Shown here: positions 1 through 5,289 of the stretch, one piece after another
Numbering within the stretch: position 1 is the first letter of the stretch
How the letters are laid out: every line of letters begins with the position of its first letter
Source: a virus
IMG/VR virus record: IMGVR_UViG_3300005613_000511
Coordinates: 1 to 20,117 of that record
Length of the DNA: 20,117 nucleotides
Strand: one strand, 5' to 3'
Notes under the pieces: model-generated
Database searches by the model: none
Seen by the model: the letters and a program-made list of their open reading frames with translations, nothing else
What the model was told of the DNA's origin: nothing
Made by a program: the position numbers and the translations under genes

Positions 1-450
1 TGTTAAATCCTTCATATGAATCGAATCGCTGGACTTGTAATCTTCTATCGAGTACCGCTCTCCGTACTTATGCTTAATAGGTCTATACAGAACATTCATA
101 GCAATATGCATCGTTTCCCAGTCCGTTATGTAGCTATCCAAGTCTATGTACTCCCCTAATGAAATATCTTCTAATTTCGGAATGAATCCGTAATCCTTAC
201 CGTTTAGCTTAGTCCTCTGCACTAACTGGTGCTTTGAATTTAGCACCTCCGACAACATTTCTATAATAGCAGTCGTATCAGATAGCTTCATATTTAACAC
301 CACATCGGATGGTACTTTGCAGAATATCTCAATCATTTTAACCTGAAGAAACCGCTCGTCCTCATTCTTCTTTTGAATATCCAAGAACTTCTGATACTGA
401 CCCAAAGTGATATCAGCTAAAGTTTCCGGTACATTTATTTCTACTCTCAT
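1..450 (-). CDS. Phage tail-type structural protein, partial (C-terminus off the window)
   Basis: The frame is open for 150 codons from an ATG at 450 to the window edge, so the C-terminus is missing. It begins MRVEINVPETLADITLG and contains KLNGKDYGFIPKLEDISLGEY, followed by WETMHIAMNVLYRPI. I recognise this pattern as a family common in Bacteroidota phages, usually found with tail genes and possibly acting as a tail-assembly chaperone; that role is inference. It is the first gene after the terminator at 485-510, and only about 35 bp separate the two. No clear TAnnTTTG box lies in that gap; the closest is TAAAATTG, with one mismatch. The protein is probably cytoplasmic or a virion component, since no signal peptide or membrane segment is visible. 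Confidence 0.75.
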   Translation of the reverse strand, partial: MRVEINVPETLADITLGQYQKFLDIQKKNEDERFLQVKMIEIFCKVPSDVVLNMKLSDTTAIIEMLSEVLNSKHQLVQRTKLNGKDYGFIPKLEDISLGEYIDLDSYITDWETMHIAMNVLYRPIKHKYGERYSIEDYKSSDSIHMKDLT

Positions 451-484
451 ATTGATATAACGTTATTTTCACGCAATTTTAGAC

Positions 485-510
485 AAAAAAAAAGAGACCC
501 GAAGGTCTCT
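485..510 (-). terminator. Rho-independent terminator with UUCG loop
   Basis: On the minus strand the sequence reads AGAGACC-TTCG-GGTCTCT followed by nine T residues. The seven-pair stem is perfect and is closed by a stable UUCG tetraloop. It lies 20 bp after the stop of the 41-aa gene and ends the terminase transcription unit before the tail-type gene at 450. Confidence 0.93.
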
Positions 511-530
511 GTTAAAATTAGTTTCATTCT

Positions 531-656
531 TTAAAGCATCGAAGCTTCAAAACATACACCTGAGCAATACCCTTCGTGGTCTATCGGTGTACCGCATTCG
601 CTACATTCAAACTCGTATGGTTCGGGTTCAGCCATATAATCAAAGTAACTCGTCAT
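531..656 (-). CDS. Small zinc-finger-like protein, 41 aa
   Basis: Its ATG overlaps the TGA of the upstream gene as ATGA at 653-656, which implies translational coupling. The protein contains CSECGTPIDHEGYCSGVC at about residues 18-35. This gives a CxxC pair and a CxxxC pair that could bind one zinc ion, and the C-terminus is FEASML. I have an impression of similar short CxxC...GYCS...C proteins in Bacteroidota phages and hosts. The function is unknown. It is the last gene before the terminator at 485-510. It is shorter than usual gene-calling limits and is easily missed. Confidence 0.8.
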   Translation of the reverse strand: MTSYFDYMAEPEPYEFECSECGTPIDHEGYCSGVCFEASML

Positions 657-883
657 AGTCCGAAAGATTCGTAAATAGTTCCTACACTCATCTTCATATC
701 TAAAATAGTTGAAACCTCCATAGCTTCACCAACAGTAAGCTGGATGATGAATTGCTTAGTCTTTAAAGCTTCAATGAGTTCACCTGTGGTAACAGGGTAA
801 AGCTTGCTACGCTCGTTTAATTTGGATAGTTGCTCTGGTGTTAGCCTGTCGTAAAGCATCACACCGTCTTGGTAATTTGTCAT
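653..883 (-). CDS. Conserved hypothetical phage protein, 76 aa
   Basis: I place the start at the ATG at 883 (MTNYQDGVMLYDRL) rather than at an upstream start at 907. The ATG at 883 sits directly after a leader (AAACAAAAACGAAACGAT) that is nearly repeated before the gene at 12607, and the upstream start would lie inside that leader next to its promoter box. The protein is a small soluble acidic-basic mix with a helical middle part (LTPEQLSKLNERSKLY). No motif is recognised and the function is unknown. Its TGA overlaps the ATG of the 41-aa gene downstream. It lies about 50 bp after the terminase large subunit and has its own promoter box at 905-912. Confidence 0.75.
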   Translation of the reverse strand: MTNYQDGVMLYDRLTPEQLSKLNERSKLYPVTTGELIEALKTKQFIIQLTVGEAMEVSTILDMKMSVGTIYESFGL

Positions 884-929
884 ATCGTTTCGTTTTTGTT
901 TAACCAAAGATATAAAATATTTTTGATAA
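877..929 (-). promoter_or_regulatory. Promoter plus leader, copy 1 of a duplicated ~53-bp unit
   Basis: On the minus strand this contains TATATCTTTG (TATCTTTG at 905-912), a perfect match to the Bacteroidota TAnnTTTG -7 element, followed by an A-rich untranslated leader and the ATG at 883. Almost the same 53 bases, from TTATCAAAA through the start codon to ATGACAA, recur at 12600-12655. No convincing TTG -33 element is seen at the expected spacing. The shared TTATCAAAA block may take its place. Confidence 0.7.
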
Positions 930-933
930 ATAA

Positions 934-2139
934 CTAATGAATAGCATATTTACCCGCGTTAGGGTTCTTTAATTGGTATGTGATACTATAACGTGATGCG
1001 TCAATTCCGTGATTATGGTCGTCTATTGGTGTGTTGCTCTTTCTCTCTAACCAGCAATAGTTATTTAATTCTTTGATTAGGTTAGTCGAATCTGGGTCAA
1101 CTATTAAGTCATAGTCTTGCATCATACTAATCCCAAAAGTAACACTACCCTGACCTTTGATTGCTTCTTTAATATTGCATTCTCTCTTTAATTCTGTAAT
1201 CAGTCTTGGTTCTGCACTATCGCCTATTATTAAACTATCCCCTGCGTATTGCTTATTTAAACGCGCTATATCGCTCGTTGTTAGCTTAGGTAGGTAGAAA
1301 CACTCTTTTAGGTATATTCGTTTGTTAGACTTGTCTATATTGGTTTCTATTAGTGTCGTAGGGTCGTTACTGAATCCGTAGTCTTGTCCAAATACACTAA
1401 CACCCACTTTTTGAAACTCACCGATTGACCAATTCGTGAATATAACGCCGTCAGCTTTGTCTAACCATCCACCCAAGATTTGGTGCTTGAATTTCTCAGG
1501 TCGTCTTATCTTCATCTGCTCTATCTGGTCGATGAATGATTGACTTAAATTCTTAGCGTTGTCTAAGTAGGTAGAATGTATGTAAGTAGTATCTCCTTTC
1601 GTTATATTGCTTCCAGCTTCTATTCCTCGTGATTCAAAGAATCTCTTGTAAATGAAATGCTCCTTTGTGGTAGGGTTTAAAATTAAGATGATTCGGTTCT
1701 GATTCTTCTTTGACCGAATGGAGAAATCTATAATATCGAATTTCTTTTCGTCTGTTAGTTCTTCAGCTTCTTCTAACACCCACGTTGTAACACCTTGTAT
1801 TGACTTTAATGAAGCCGTTTGGTCTCCACTGGATGTCTTGATTCCTTTAAATATAATTCGACTCCCAGTAGTCTTATTTATAATCTCATCCTTTGTGATG
1901 TGAAAATGCTCTAACAGTTCAAGTAGTTCTATCTTCTCAAGAAATTCAGGTATGATAGATATAGCAGCTGACACTAATGTGTACCTCGTAAATAGAATGA
2001 CGTGGTCCTTCTCGAATGTCAGTAATAGAATAAGAATCGAAACATTAAAAGACTTACCAGATGCACGACCACCACTTATGATGTAGTAACGTGAATCTGA
2101 CTGTGCAAATACTTCGTACTTCTTTTGAACCGAAATCAT
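934..2139 (-). CDS. terL: Phage terminase large subunit
   Basis: This is the ATP-driven motor and nuclease that packages DNA through the portal. At 401 aa it has full length for the PBSX-type family. The N-terminal ATPase has a Walker A motif GGRASGKS (residues 23-30) and Walker B with catalytic acidic residues in VLEEAEE (121-127). ILNPT (about 153-157) fits the coupling motif. The C-terminal RNase H-fold nuclease shows three expected acidic positions: D253 in GQDYGF, D307 in IIGDSAEP and D380 in HGIDASRYS. Its ATG overlaps the TGA of the small subunit (2136-2139). The portal gene is not next to it but some 16 kb upstream in transcription, which is an uncommon order. Confidence 0.96.
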   Translation of the reverse strand: MISVQKKYEVFAQSDSRYYIISGGRASGKSFNVSILILLLTFEKDHVILFTRYTLVSAAISIIPEFLEKIELLELLEHFHITKDEIINKTTGSRIIFKGIKTSSGDQTASLKSIQGVTTWVLEEAEELTDEKKFDIIDFSIRSKKNQNRIILILNPTTKEHFIYKRFFESRGIEAGSNITKGDTTYIHSTYLDNAKNLSQSFIDQIEQMKIRRPEKFKHQILGGWLDKADGVIFTNWSIGEFQKVGVSVFGQDYGFSNDPTTLIETNIDKSNKRIYLKECFYLPKLTTSDIARLNKQYAGDSLIIGDSAEPRLITELKRECNIKEAIKGQGSVTFGISMMQDYDLIVDPDSTNLIKELNNYCWLERKSNTPIDDHNHGIDASRYSITYQLKNPNAGKYAIH

Positions 2140-2396
2140 TCGAATTTAAGAAGGTCTTTAAAATTGATGCTTAATCCATCAGACGATAGCGTTACATTCT
2201 CTTTGGGTTTTCCGAATCGGTAATTAAAGTATAGCTGAATAGCACGCATATCACCCATCTTTATTTTGTTCTTTAGCACCTCAATAGCTTCATCTGAATT
2301 AATGATAGCATCCAAGCGTTCTATCAACTTACCTTCTTCATCTTTTGGTTTACGTCCAGCGTTCTTATTTCCTCCGTTATTTACCCTTCCGTCCAT
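2136..2396 (-). CDS. terS: Phage terminase small subunit-like protein
   Basis: The protein has 86 aa from the ATG at 2396; an in-frame TTG lies two codons upstream. It opens with NNGGNKNAGRKPKDEEGKLIE, the glycine/basic head seen in many phage small terminases, followed by a predicted helical segment (IERLDAIINSDEAIEVLKNKI...MRAIQLYFNYRFGKPKE) that would recognise DNA and oligomerise. It overlaps the large subunit by four bases. That position and the head motif make the call; the sequence is otherwise weakly conserved. A 50-bp intergenic stretch separates it from the divergent plus-strand gene. Confidence 0.85.
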   Translation of the reverse strand: MDGRVNNGGNKNAGRKPKDEEGKLIERLDAIINSDEAIEVLKNKIKMGDMRAIQLYFNYRFGKPKENVTLSSDGLSINFKDLLKFE

Positions 2397-2446
2397 AATC
2401 AATTAAAATCATTAATGTTTTACGTTATTTACATAAACGAAATATT

Positions 2447-2758
2447 ATGCGCTATTTGCTTCTTATCATTCCTTTACTCTCATTTGGTCAGCAAGACAAA
2501 GTTAAGCACTTCTTAGCTGGTTCTGCAATCTCGTCTGCCACTTACTCAGTAGTCTACCTTCAAACCCATAACCCTAAGAAAGCCTTTTGGTTTGGACTCG
2601 CTTCGGGTGTTGCTGCTGGTATTGCTAAAGAAATCTACGACCCTGTATTCGACCCTAAAGATTTAGCTGCTACCACTGCTGGTTCTTTGAGCGTTAGCTT
2701 TACTATTAATCTATTTCAACCCAGCCGAGAATCTAAGGTGTTAAATGTTTCGTTGTAA
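2447..2758 (+). CDS. YfiM-like small exported protein, only plus-strand gene
   Basis: The 103-aa protein begins with a short hydrophobic signal-like segment, MRYLLLIIPLLSFGQQ. It then has DKVKHFLAGSAISS, FWFGLASGVAAGIAKEIYD and DLAATTAGS, a pattern I associate with YfiM/DUF2279-type periplasmic proteins that are frequent in Bacteroidota phages. The two glycine/alanine-rich stretches could be membrane-associated helices. The role is unknown; a cell-envelope or lysis-related function is inference. It is the only supported gene on this strand and is divergent from the terminase small subunit. Its last 43 bp overlap, tail to tail, the end of the gene at 2716-3015. No TAnnTTTG box is seen in front of it. 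Confidence 0.8.
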   Translation: MRYLLLIIPLLSFGQQDKVKHFLAGSAISSATYSVVYLQTHNPKKAFWFGLASGVAAGIAKEIYDPVFDPKDLAATTAGSLSVSFTINLFQPSRESKVLNVSL

Positions 2759-3015
2759 TATTCTTCTGCTTCTGTAATCGTATCAAGGTCTATTGTATCA
2801 CCGTACTCATCTATTACTCCTTGCTTATATGCTCTTTGTATTACCTCTTTCTCTTTCTGAAGAAGTCCTGTGTATATTAAGTTTAACATCTGACCATACG
2901 CAAAAAGCATCCCATCGTAATAATCCTTCTGTATATGCCACTCATTTCTTTGCTCACGAGCGTCTCCAATATTTGACCGAATCCACTCTTCAAGTTCTCT
3001 CATTGGTGTTTTCAT
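2716..3015 (-). CDS. Conserved hypothetical phage protein, 99 aa
   Basis: I chose the ATG at 3015 (MKTPMRELEEWIRSNIGD), five bases after the stop of the zinc-ribbon gene, and rejected a start 16 codons upstream that would run into that gene. The pattern MxELxEWI...DxxLxxxxxLL is familiar from short proteins of Bacteroidota phages. The sequence appears fully helical: an N-terminal helix, a middle segment with YYDGMLFAYGQMLNLIYTGLLQKEKEVIQRAYKQG, and an acidic C-terminus (DLDTITEAEEYYNETF). No catalytic motif is visible and the function is unknown. The 3' end overlaps the plus-strand YfiM-like gene by 43 bp. Confidence 0.8.
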   Translation of the reverse strand: MKTPMRELEEWIRSNIGDAREQRNEWHIQKDYYDGMLFAYGQMLNLIYTGLLQKEKEVIQRAYKQGVIDEYGDTIDLDTITEAEEYYNETFNTLDSRLG

Positions 3016-3019
3016 AGTT

Positions 3020-3190
3020 CTACTTCTCTGTTTCGACCCAGCCGAGCATCTCGATATCACCATTAATGCGGTAGTAACTCTCTTCCAAGTCTACACTTGA
3101 CCTTCCGCATTTACATACGTCTAAGTGCCAACGTTTAATCTTTGAAAGCTTTACATCGTCACAGTACTTGCACCTCCATTTTAGTCGCAC
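3020..3190 (-). CDS. Small zinc-ribbon protein, 56 aa, GTG start
   Basis: This frame runs from a GTG at 3190, inside the last codons of the lipoprotein gene, to a TAG four bases before the next ATG. The product begins (M)RLKWRCKYCDDV and contains CKCGRSSVDLEESYYRINGD. CKYC (about residues 7-10) and CKC (26-28) give the four cysteine ligands of a zinc ribbon. I recognise the layout of N-terminal RLKWxCxYC, a central CKCG and a following VDLEEYxRxxGD as a common small Bacteroidota phage protein of unknown role. The tight fit between its two neighbours supports it. Confidence 0.85.
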   Translation of the reverse strand: MRLKWRCKYCDDVKLSKIKRWHLDVCKCGRSSVDLEESYYRINGDIEMLGWVETEK

Positions 3191-3399
3191 GTTACTACTG
3201 TCTTGATTACATCAAAGCTACCATCCTCATAACGGATAGTCTTTGTGTAGTTCTTGTATTGGTCAGGACCTTCCCAGCTTGCGGAATTTATTAGAATCCA
3301 TTCTACTCCATCCTTCTTGTAAACGGATTGCTTACAGTTACCTTCTTCTTTTGCGCACCCGAATCCAAGTGCTACCATTAGTACAATTGCTTTTTTCAT
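3181..3399 (-). CDS. Small lipoprotein, 72 aa
   Basis: The N-terminus is a lipoprotein signal: MKKAIVLMVALGFGC, with a hydrophobic core and cysteine at residue 15. The mature part of about 57 residues starts with CAKEEGNCKQS and has two further cysteines, including one near the end (VVTCD). It ought to be processed and anchored in a membrane facing the periplasm. The body (YKNYTKTIRYEDGSFDVIKT) looks like a small beta structure. The function is unknown; superinfection exclusion or envelope modification would be possible roles for a phage lipoprotein but nothing here proves them. Its end overlaps the zinc-ribbon gene by 10 bp. Confidence 0.8.
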   Translation of the reverse strand: MKKAIVLMVALGFGCAKEEGNCKQSVYKKDGVEWILINSASWEGPDQYKNYTKTIRYEDGSFDVIKTVVTCD

Positions 3400-3422
3400 T
3401 TTTTATTTATTTAAGTTTAATT

Positions 3423-3451
3423 TTTGATTCTTGTTTATCCCGTGTTGTAGG
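3423..3451. repeat. 29-bp direct repeat, copy 1 (28/29 identical to copy 2)
   Basis: The plus-strand sequence begins TTTGATTCTTGTTTATCCC and ends TGTTGTAGG. It recurs with one mismatch at 4400-4428, 977 bp away. Copy 1 lies between the 48-aa gene and the lipoprotein gene. Both copies are between genes on the minus strand, downstream of one stop codon and upstream of the next start. Confidence 0.85.
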
Positions 3452-3465
3452 CGATATTTTTGCGA

Positions 3466-3612
3466 TCAGTCCTTATTTTCATTGTATGCCATTAAAACGA
3501 CACGCTTCAATATTTCAACAACTTGCTCAGGTGTGTAAAATTCAACTATTCCGTGTCCTTGAATATTTCCCTCATTAGGCTGCATTATTTCTTTTAATTC
3601 CGTTGTTTTCAT
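3466..3612 (-). CDS. Hypothetical protein, 48 aa
   Basis: An ATG at 3612 opens 48 codons: MKTTELKEIMQPNEGNIQGH, then GIVEFYTPEQVVEILKRVVLMAYNENKD. It follows the tRNA gene by 25 bp. The short leader is A-rich (ATAAAAAATAAAAGCAGT), like other leaders in this genome. FYTPEQVVEIL is a plausible amphipathic helix with a beginning strand. No motif or family is recognised. Reading-frame length and the leader are the only support, but the composition is like that of neighbouring small genes. Confidence 0.6.
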   Translation of the reverse strand: MKTTELKEIMQPNEGNIQGHGIVEFYTPEQVVEILKRVVLMAYNENKD

Positions 3613-3637
3613 ACTGCTTTTATTTTTTATTTTTTTG

Positions 3638-3709
3638 TTGCAGGGGTAGGAATCGAACCTACTACCTCTGGCTCATGAACCCAGAATGCAACCACTACAC
3701 CTCCCCACA
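3638..3709 (-). tRNA. tRNA-Met (anticodon CAU)
   Basis: The minus-strand sequence folds as a 72-nt cloverleaf. The acceptor stem UGUGGGG pairs with CCCUGCA (two G-U pairs). The D arm is GUGU/GCAU with GG in the loop. The anticodon stem is CUGGG/GCCAG around loop UUCAUGA, and the variable loop is AGGUA. The T arm is GUAGG/CCUAC with loop UUCGAUU. The discriminator is A and CCA is not encoded. Odd points are A at position 8 and a G-G mismatch at 31-39. CAU could also be tRNA-Ile2 after lysidine modification or an initiator type; the first acceptor pair U-A does not decide this. Confidence 0.85.
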
Positions 3710-3725
3710 ATATATAAATTATAAA

Positions 3726-3749
3726 TCCTCTAATCGGATTCGAACCAAC
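3726..3749 (-). other. tRNA-like T-arm and acceptor 3' half (tRNA remnant or candidate attP core)
   Basis: The minus strand reads GTTGG-TTCGAAT-CCGAT followed by TAGAGGA: a canonical T stem-loop with a GGTTCGAATCC box and seven bases in acceptor position. I could not find a matching 5' acceptor strand, D arm or seven-base anticodon loop within 100 bases upstream. It lies 17 bp upstream of the intact tRNA-Met. It may be a decayed tRNA, or the 3' tRNA end that temperate phages carry in attP. A third option is chance within the short frame WQKIVNEFSEMNEALNTHMN... Confidence 0.45.
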
Positions 3750-3777
3750 CAACTTTTAAATTCATATGTGTATTTAA

Positions 3778-3810
3778 CGCTTCGTTCATTTCACTAAATT
3801 CATTTACTAT
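3778..3810. repeat. 33-bp direct repeat, copy 1
   Basis: It starts CGCTTCGTTCATTTCACTA and matches 3862-3894 at 31 of 33 positions. On the minus strand copy 2 encodes ENECSEMNEA in the 49-aa gene, while copy 1 lies after that gene's stop and would encode VNEFSEMNEA. It is therefore a duplicated piece of coding sequence left downstream, with no start codon for the whole fragment. Confidence 0.8.
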
Positions 3811-3849
3811 TTTTTGCCACTAAATTGTAATTAGTGGTTATTTATAGTG

Positions 3850-3999
3850 TTACCCCACTATCGCTTCGTTCATTTCACTACATTCATTTTCTATGCTATC
3901 AATACGTTTCTTAAAGCTATCAGATAAGCTATCGTAAGGTATCCCACCATTTGAAGTAGGCTTGAAAATGTCAAGTATCTTGGTTAATGAACTTTTCAT
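3850..3999 (-). CDS. Hypothetical protein, 49 aa
   Basis: An ATG at 3999 opens MKSSLTKILDIFKPTSNGGIPYDSLSDSFKKRIDSIENECSEMNEAIVG. Two helical stretches are separated by a glycine-rich turn. No family is recognised. The C-terminal segment SIENECSEMNEA is repeated at DNA level just downstream (3778-3810), which supports it having been a real coding segment. It is about 50 bp after the AT-rich zinc-ribbon gene. A TAAAAGCATATNAAAA motif occurs twice in front of it (about 3999-4010 and 4020-4036 on the complementary strand) and could be an operator or chance. Confidence 0.6.
   Translation of the reverse strand: MKSSLTKILDIFKPTSNGGIPYDSLSDSFKKRIDSIENECSEMNEAIVG
3862..3894. repeat. 33-bp direct repeat, copy 2 (inside the 49-aa gene)
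   Basis: This is the source-like copy of the repeat at 3778-3810, with two mismatches. It is in frame within the end of the 49-aa gene, and the two copies are offset by 84 bp. Confidence 0.8.
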
Positions 4000-4051
4000 A
4001 TGCTTTTAGATATAATGTGTTAATATTAATTGATTTTATATGCTTTTACTC

Positions 4052-4282
4052 CTATGTTGCTTTATTTGGCATAAATGATTTTAAGAAAAATTTATTTAAA
4101 TCAAAATCATAATAAAAAGCATCATTATCAATCCTTTTTTGTTTTGATTTGTTTATTTCAATTAATTTCTTTACGTTTCTAAATTTGTCGCTGCATTTTT
4201 TATCACACCAAATTTTATCTCTTCTTGATGTAATAAATTCTTTGTCACACATTGGACAATTCAATTTAATCTGTTTGTTCAT
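4052..4282 (-). CDS. Small zinc-finger protein, 76 aa
   Basis: MNKQIKLNCPMCDKEFITSR is followed by DKIWCDKKCSDKFRN. CPMC (residues 9-12) and CDKKC (about 25-29) form a typical treble-clef/zinc-ribbon layout, as found in FCS- or HNH-associated fingers. The rest is a lysine- and asparagine-rich tail with KFFLKSFMPNKAT at the end. It may bind nucleic acid, but no nuclease residues follow the finger. The gene is visibly richer in A and T than its neighbours, which with the flanking repeats suggests an acquired segment. The ATG at 4282 is the first good start. Confidence 0.75.
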   Translation of the reverse strand: MNKQIKLNCPMCDKEFITSRRDKIWCDKKCSDKFRNVKKLIEINKSKQKRIDNDAFYYDFDLNKFFLKSFMPNKAT

Positions 4283-4436
4283 CTGTCATCTAATTAGTTT
4301 ACTTTTTAATTTAGTAAGTCTTTATCCTTACTTTGTTTATGTCTTTGTCAGGTTATACCCTTAGTTTATCCATAATATTCTCTTGCGTCATTATGGTTAT
4401 TTGATTCTTGTTTATCCCATGTTGTAGGTAATAATC
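4283..4436. other. AT-rich intergenic stretch with repeat copy 2
   Basis: Only a 12-codon frame (MTQENIMDKLRV at about 4390-4352 on the minus strand) and a weak inverted repeat AGTAAG/CTTACT are seen. The 29-bp direct repeat copy lies at 4400-4428, next to a hairpin GTAGG/CCTAC formed with the end of the upstream gene. I see no convincing gene or promoter here. Confidence 0.5.
4400..4428. repeat. 29-bp direct repeat, copy 2
   Basis: It matches 3423-3451 with a single mismatch (A for G after TTTATCCC). It lies directly after the stop of the 75-aa gene. The pair brackets the 1-kb stretch that holds the tRNA, the T-arm fragment and three short AT-rich genes. Confidence 0.85.
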
Positions 4437-4664
4437 CTACTCGTGCCATTCTCCAAGTATCGGTGTAAGGGTTTTTATTTCGTCAAGTGTAACGGACTTA
4501 CAATTCAAATCTGAAATAGTCAAATCGCAAGTAAGTAACTTATCTCCTTCGTAGGTAAATTCTACTTCTAAAACGCCTTTAACATATCTGTTGGTATGAT
4601 ATTGGTCGTGTTCATACTGTTGAGTCAGTTCAAAACCAAGCCCTTTTAATTCATTTTCTGTCAT
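4437..4664 (-). CDS. Conserved hypothetical phage protein, 75 aa
   Basis: MTENELKGLGFELTQQYEHDQYHTNRYVKGVLEVEFTYEGDKLLTCDLTISD... reads as an N-terminal helix followed by alternating beta strands. The start MTxNELKxLGF and the motif YxxGxLEVEFTY are familiar from short proteins in Bacteroidota phages and prophages, with no known function. It is cytoplasmic by appearance. It lies 63 bp after the thermonuclease gene; that gap contains only an 8-codon frame. Confidence 0.75.
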   Translation of the reverse strand: MTENELKGLGFELTQQYEHDQYHTNRYVKGVLEVEFTYEGDKLLTCDLTISDLNCKSVTLDEIKTLTPILGEWHE

Positions 4665-4727
4665 TCTATTAAGTTTTAGTTGTTTAATATTCGTTTTATC
4701 ATAGTTTTGTTTCCTTTTATAAATCTA

Positions 4728-5057
4728 TCACTTATACTCCGTTGCGTGTCCTTCATAAAGAAGGATAAGGTTAGCATTCTCTCCTGTGCTTATTATTACG
4801 TCTCCTAAGCACCTTCCGTACTTATCAACACCTTGAGATACTAATACAAATTTATTGTCGCTTAAAAGGTCTTGTAATCGCTCTTTAGCTGCTATTCCTT
4901 TCTTCTTCTCTTCTAAGTCTTTTGTTCTCGTTTCAGGAGTGTCGATTCCGTACAGTCTTATGGTTACTCGTTTCCAAGTGTAAAATCCTAGGTCCACGTT
5001 AGCCTCTATCGTGTCCCCATCTATTACCCGAATCAGTTCAGCGTTGTATCTGTACAT
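4728..5057 (-). CDS. Staphylococcal nuclease-like (thermonuclease) protein
   Basis: This is a compact 109-aa SNase domain that should cleave DNA or RNA with Ca2+. The motifs are VIDGDTIEANVDLGF (D13 and D15), RLYGIDTPE (R34, D39, E42) and DKYGR (R82). They match the metal ligands and the Arg35/Glu43/Arg87 catalytic set of the family. It is shorter than secreted relatives, without a signal peptide, so it probably works inside the cell or enters another route. Its ATG shares one base with the stop of the 32-aa membrane protein (TAATG). It may help in DNA turnover or recombination along with the nearby RecE-like nuclease; that is inference. Confidence 0.93.
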   Translation of the reverse strand: MYRYNAELIRVIDGDTIEANVDLGFYTWKRVTIRLYGIDTPETRTKDLEEKKKGIAAKERLQDLLSDNKFVLVSQGVDKYGRCLGDVIISTGENANLILLYEGHATEYK

Positions 5058-5155
5058 TAGATTAAAGCTATTACAATCGCTATCGCTGAAATGATAAACG
5101 AAATGAACGCAAACTTTGCTGCGCTTTCTACTTGGTCTTGTCGTTTTCCTTGCAT
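5057..5155 (-). CDS. Very small single-pass membrane protein, 32 aa
   Basis: An ATG at 5155, inside the end of the 50-aa gene in another frame, opens MQGKRQDQVESAAKFAFISFIISAIAIVIALI. The charged N-terminal dozen residues are followed by one long hydrophobic helix to the C-terminus. The TAA overlaps the thermonuclease ATG (TAATG), so the gene fits exactly between its neighbours. A random frame would rarely give such a clean transmembrane segment. The function is unknown. Small inner-membrane phage proteins often inhibit host processes or assist lysis. Confidence 0.65.
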   Translation of the reverse strand: MQGKRQDQVESAAKFAFISFIISAIAIVIALI

Positions 5156-5280
5156 ATCTCTAATATTTCATTTGCTAACTTCTCTGCGTATTCCCGTCTC
5201 GAATAGATGCGTTTCATCAATAGTTCAATTAACCTCTCTTTATGAAGTAAACGTATGCTACTATTACTATTGTTGTCCAT
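5128..5280 (-). CDS. Small basic helical protein, 50 aa
   Basis: MDNNSNSSIRLLHKERLIEL is followed by LMKRIYSRREYAEKLANEILEICKENDKTK. It is probably one or two amphipathic helices with many basic residues, possibly DNA- or protein-binding. It starts 10 bp after the DnaA-like gene and overlaps the 32-aa membrane gene by 28 bp in another frame. No family is recognised. Composition and position in the tight operon support it as a real gene. Confidence 0.65.
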   Translation of the reverse strand: MDNNSNSSIRLLHKERLIELLMKRIYSRREYAEKLANEILEICKENDKTK

Positions 5281-5289
5281 AAAATCAAA

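Noticed and set aside
3426-3464. Plus-strand promoter TTG-n21-TATTTTTG
   Set aside because: It would drive RNA antisense to a small gene with nothing encoded downstream on that strand, and the second repeat copy does not keep the -7 box.
3603-3797. Plus-strand frame of 64 codons across the tRNA region
   Set aside because: It reads through the antisense of tRNA-Met and the T-arm fragment (RGRNRTYYLWLMNPE) and has no promoter or sensible protein character.
3712-3800. A complete second tRNA upstream of tRNA-Met
   Set aside because: Only the T arm and acceptor 3' end fit. No matching 5' acceptor strand, D arm or seven-base anticodon loop could be found.
4665-4727. 8-codon frame MIKRILNN before the 75-aa gene
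   Set aside because: It is too short to support, and no leader-peptide attenuator structure is visible.
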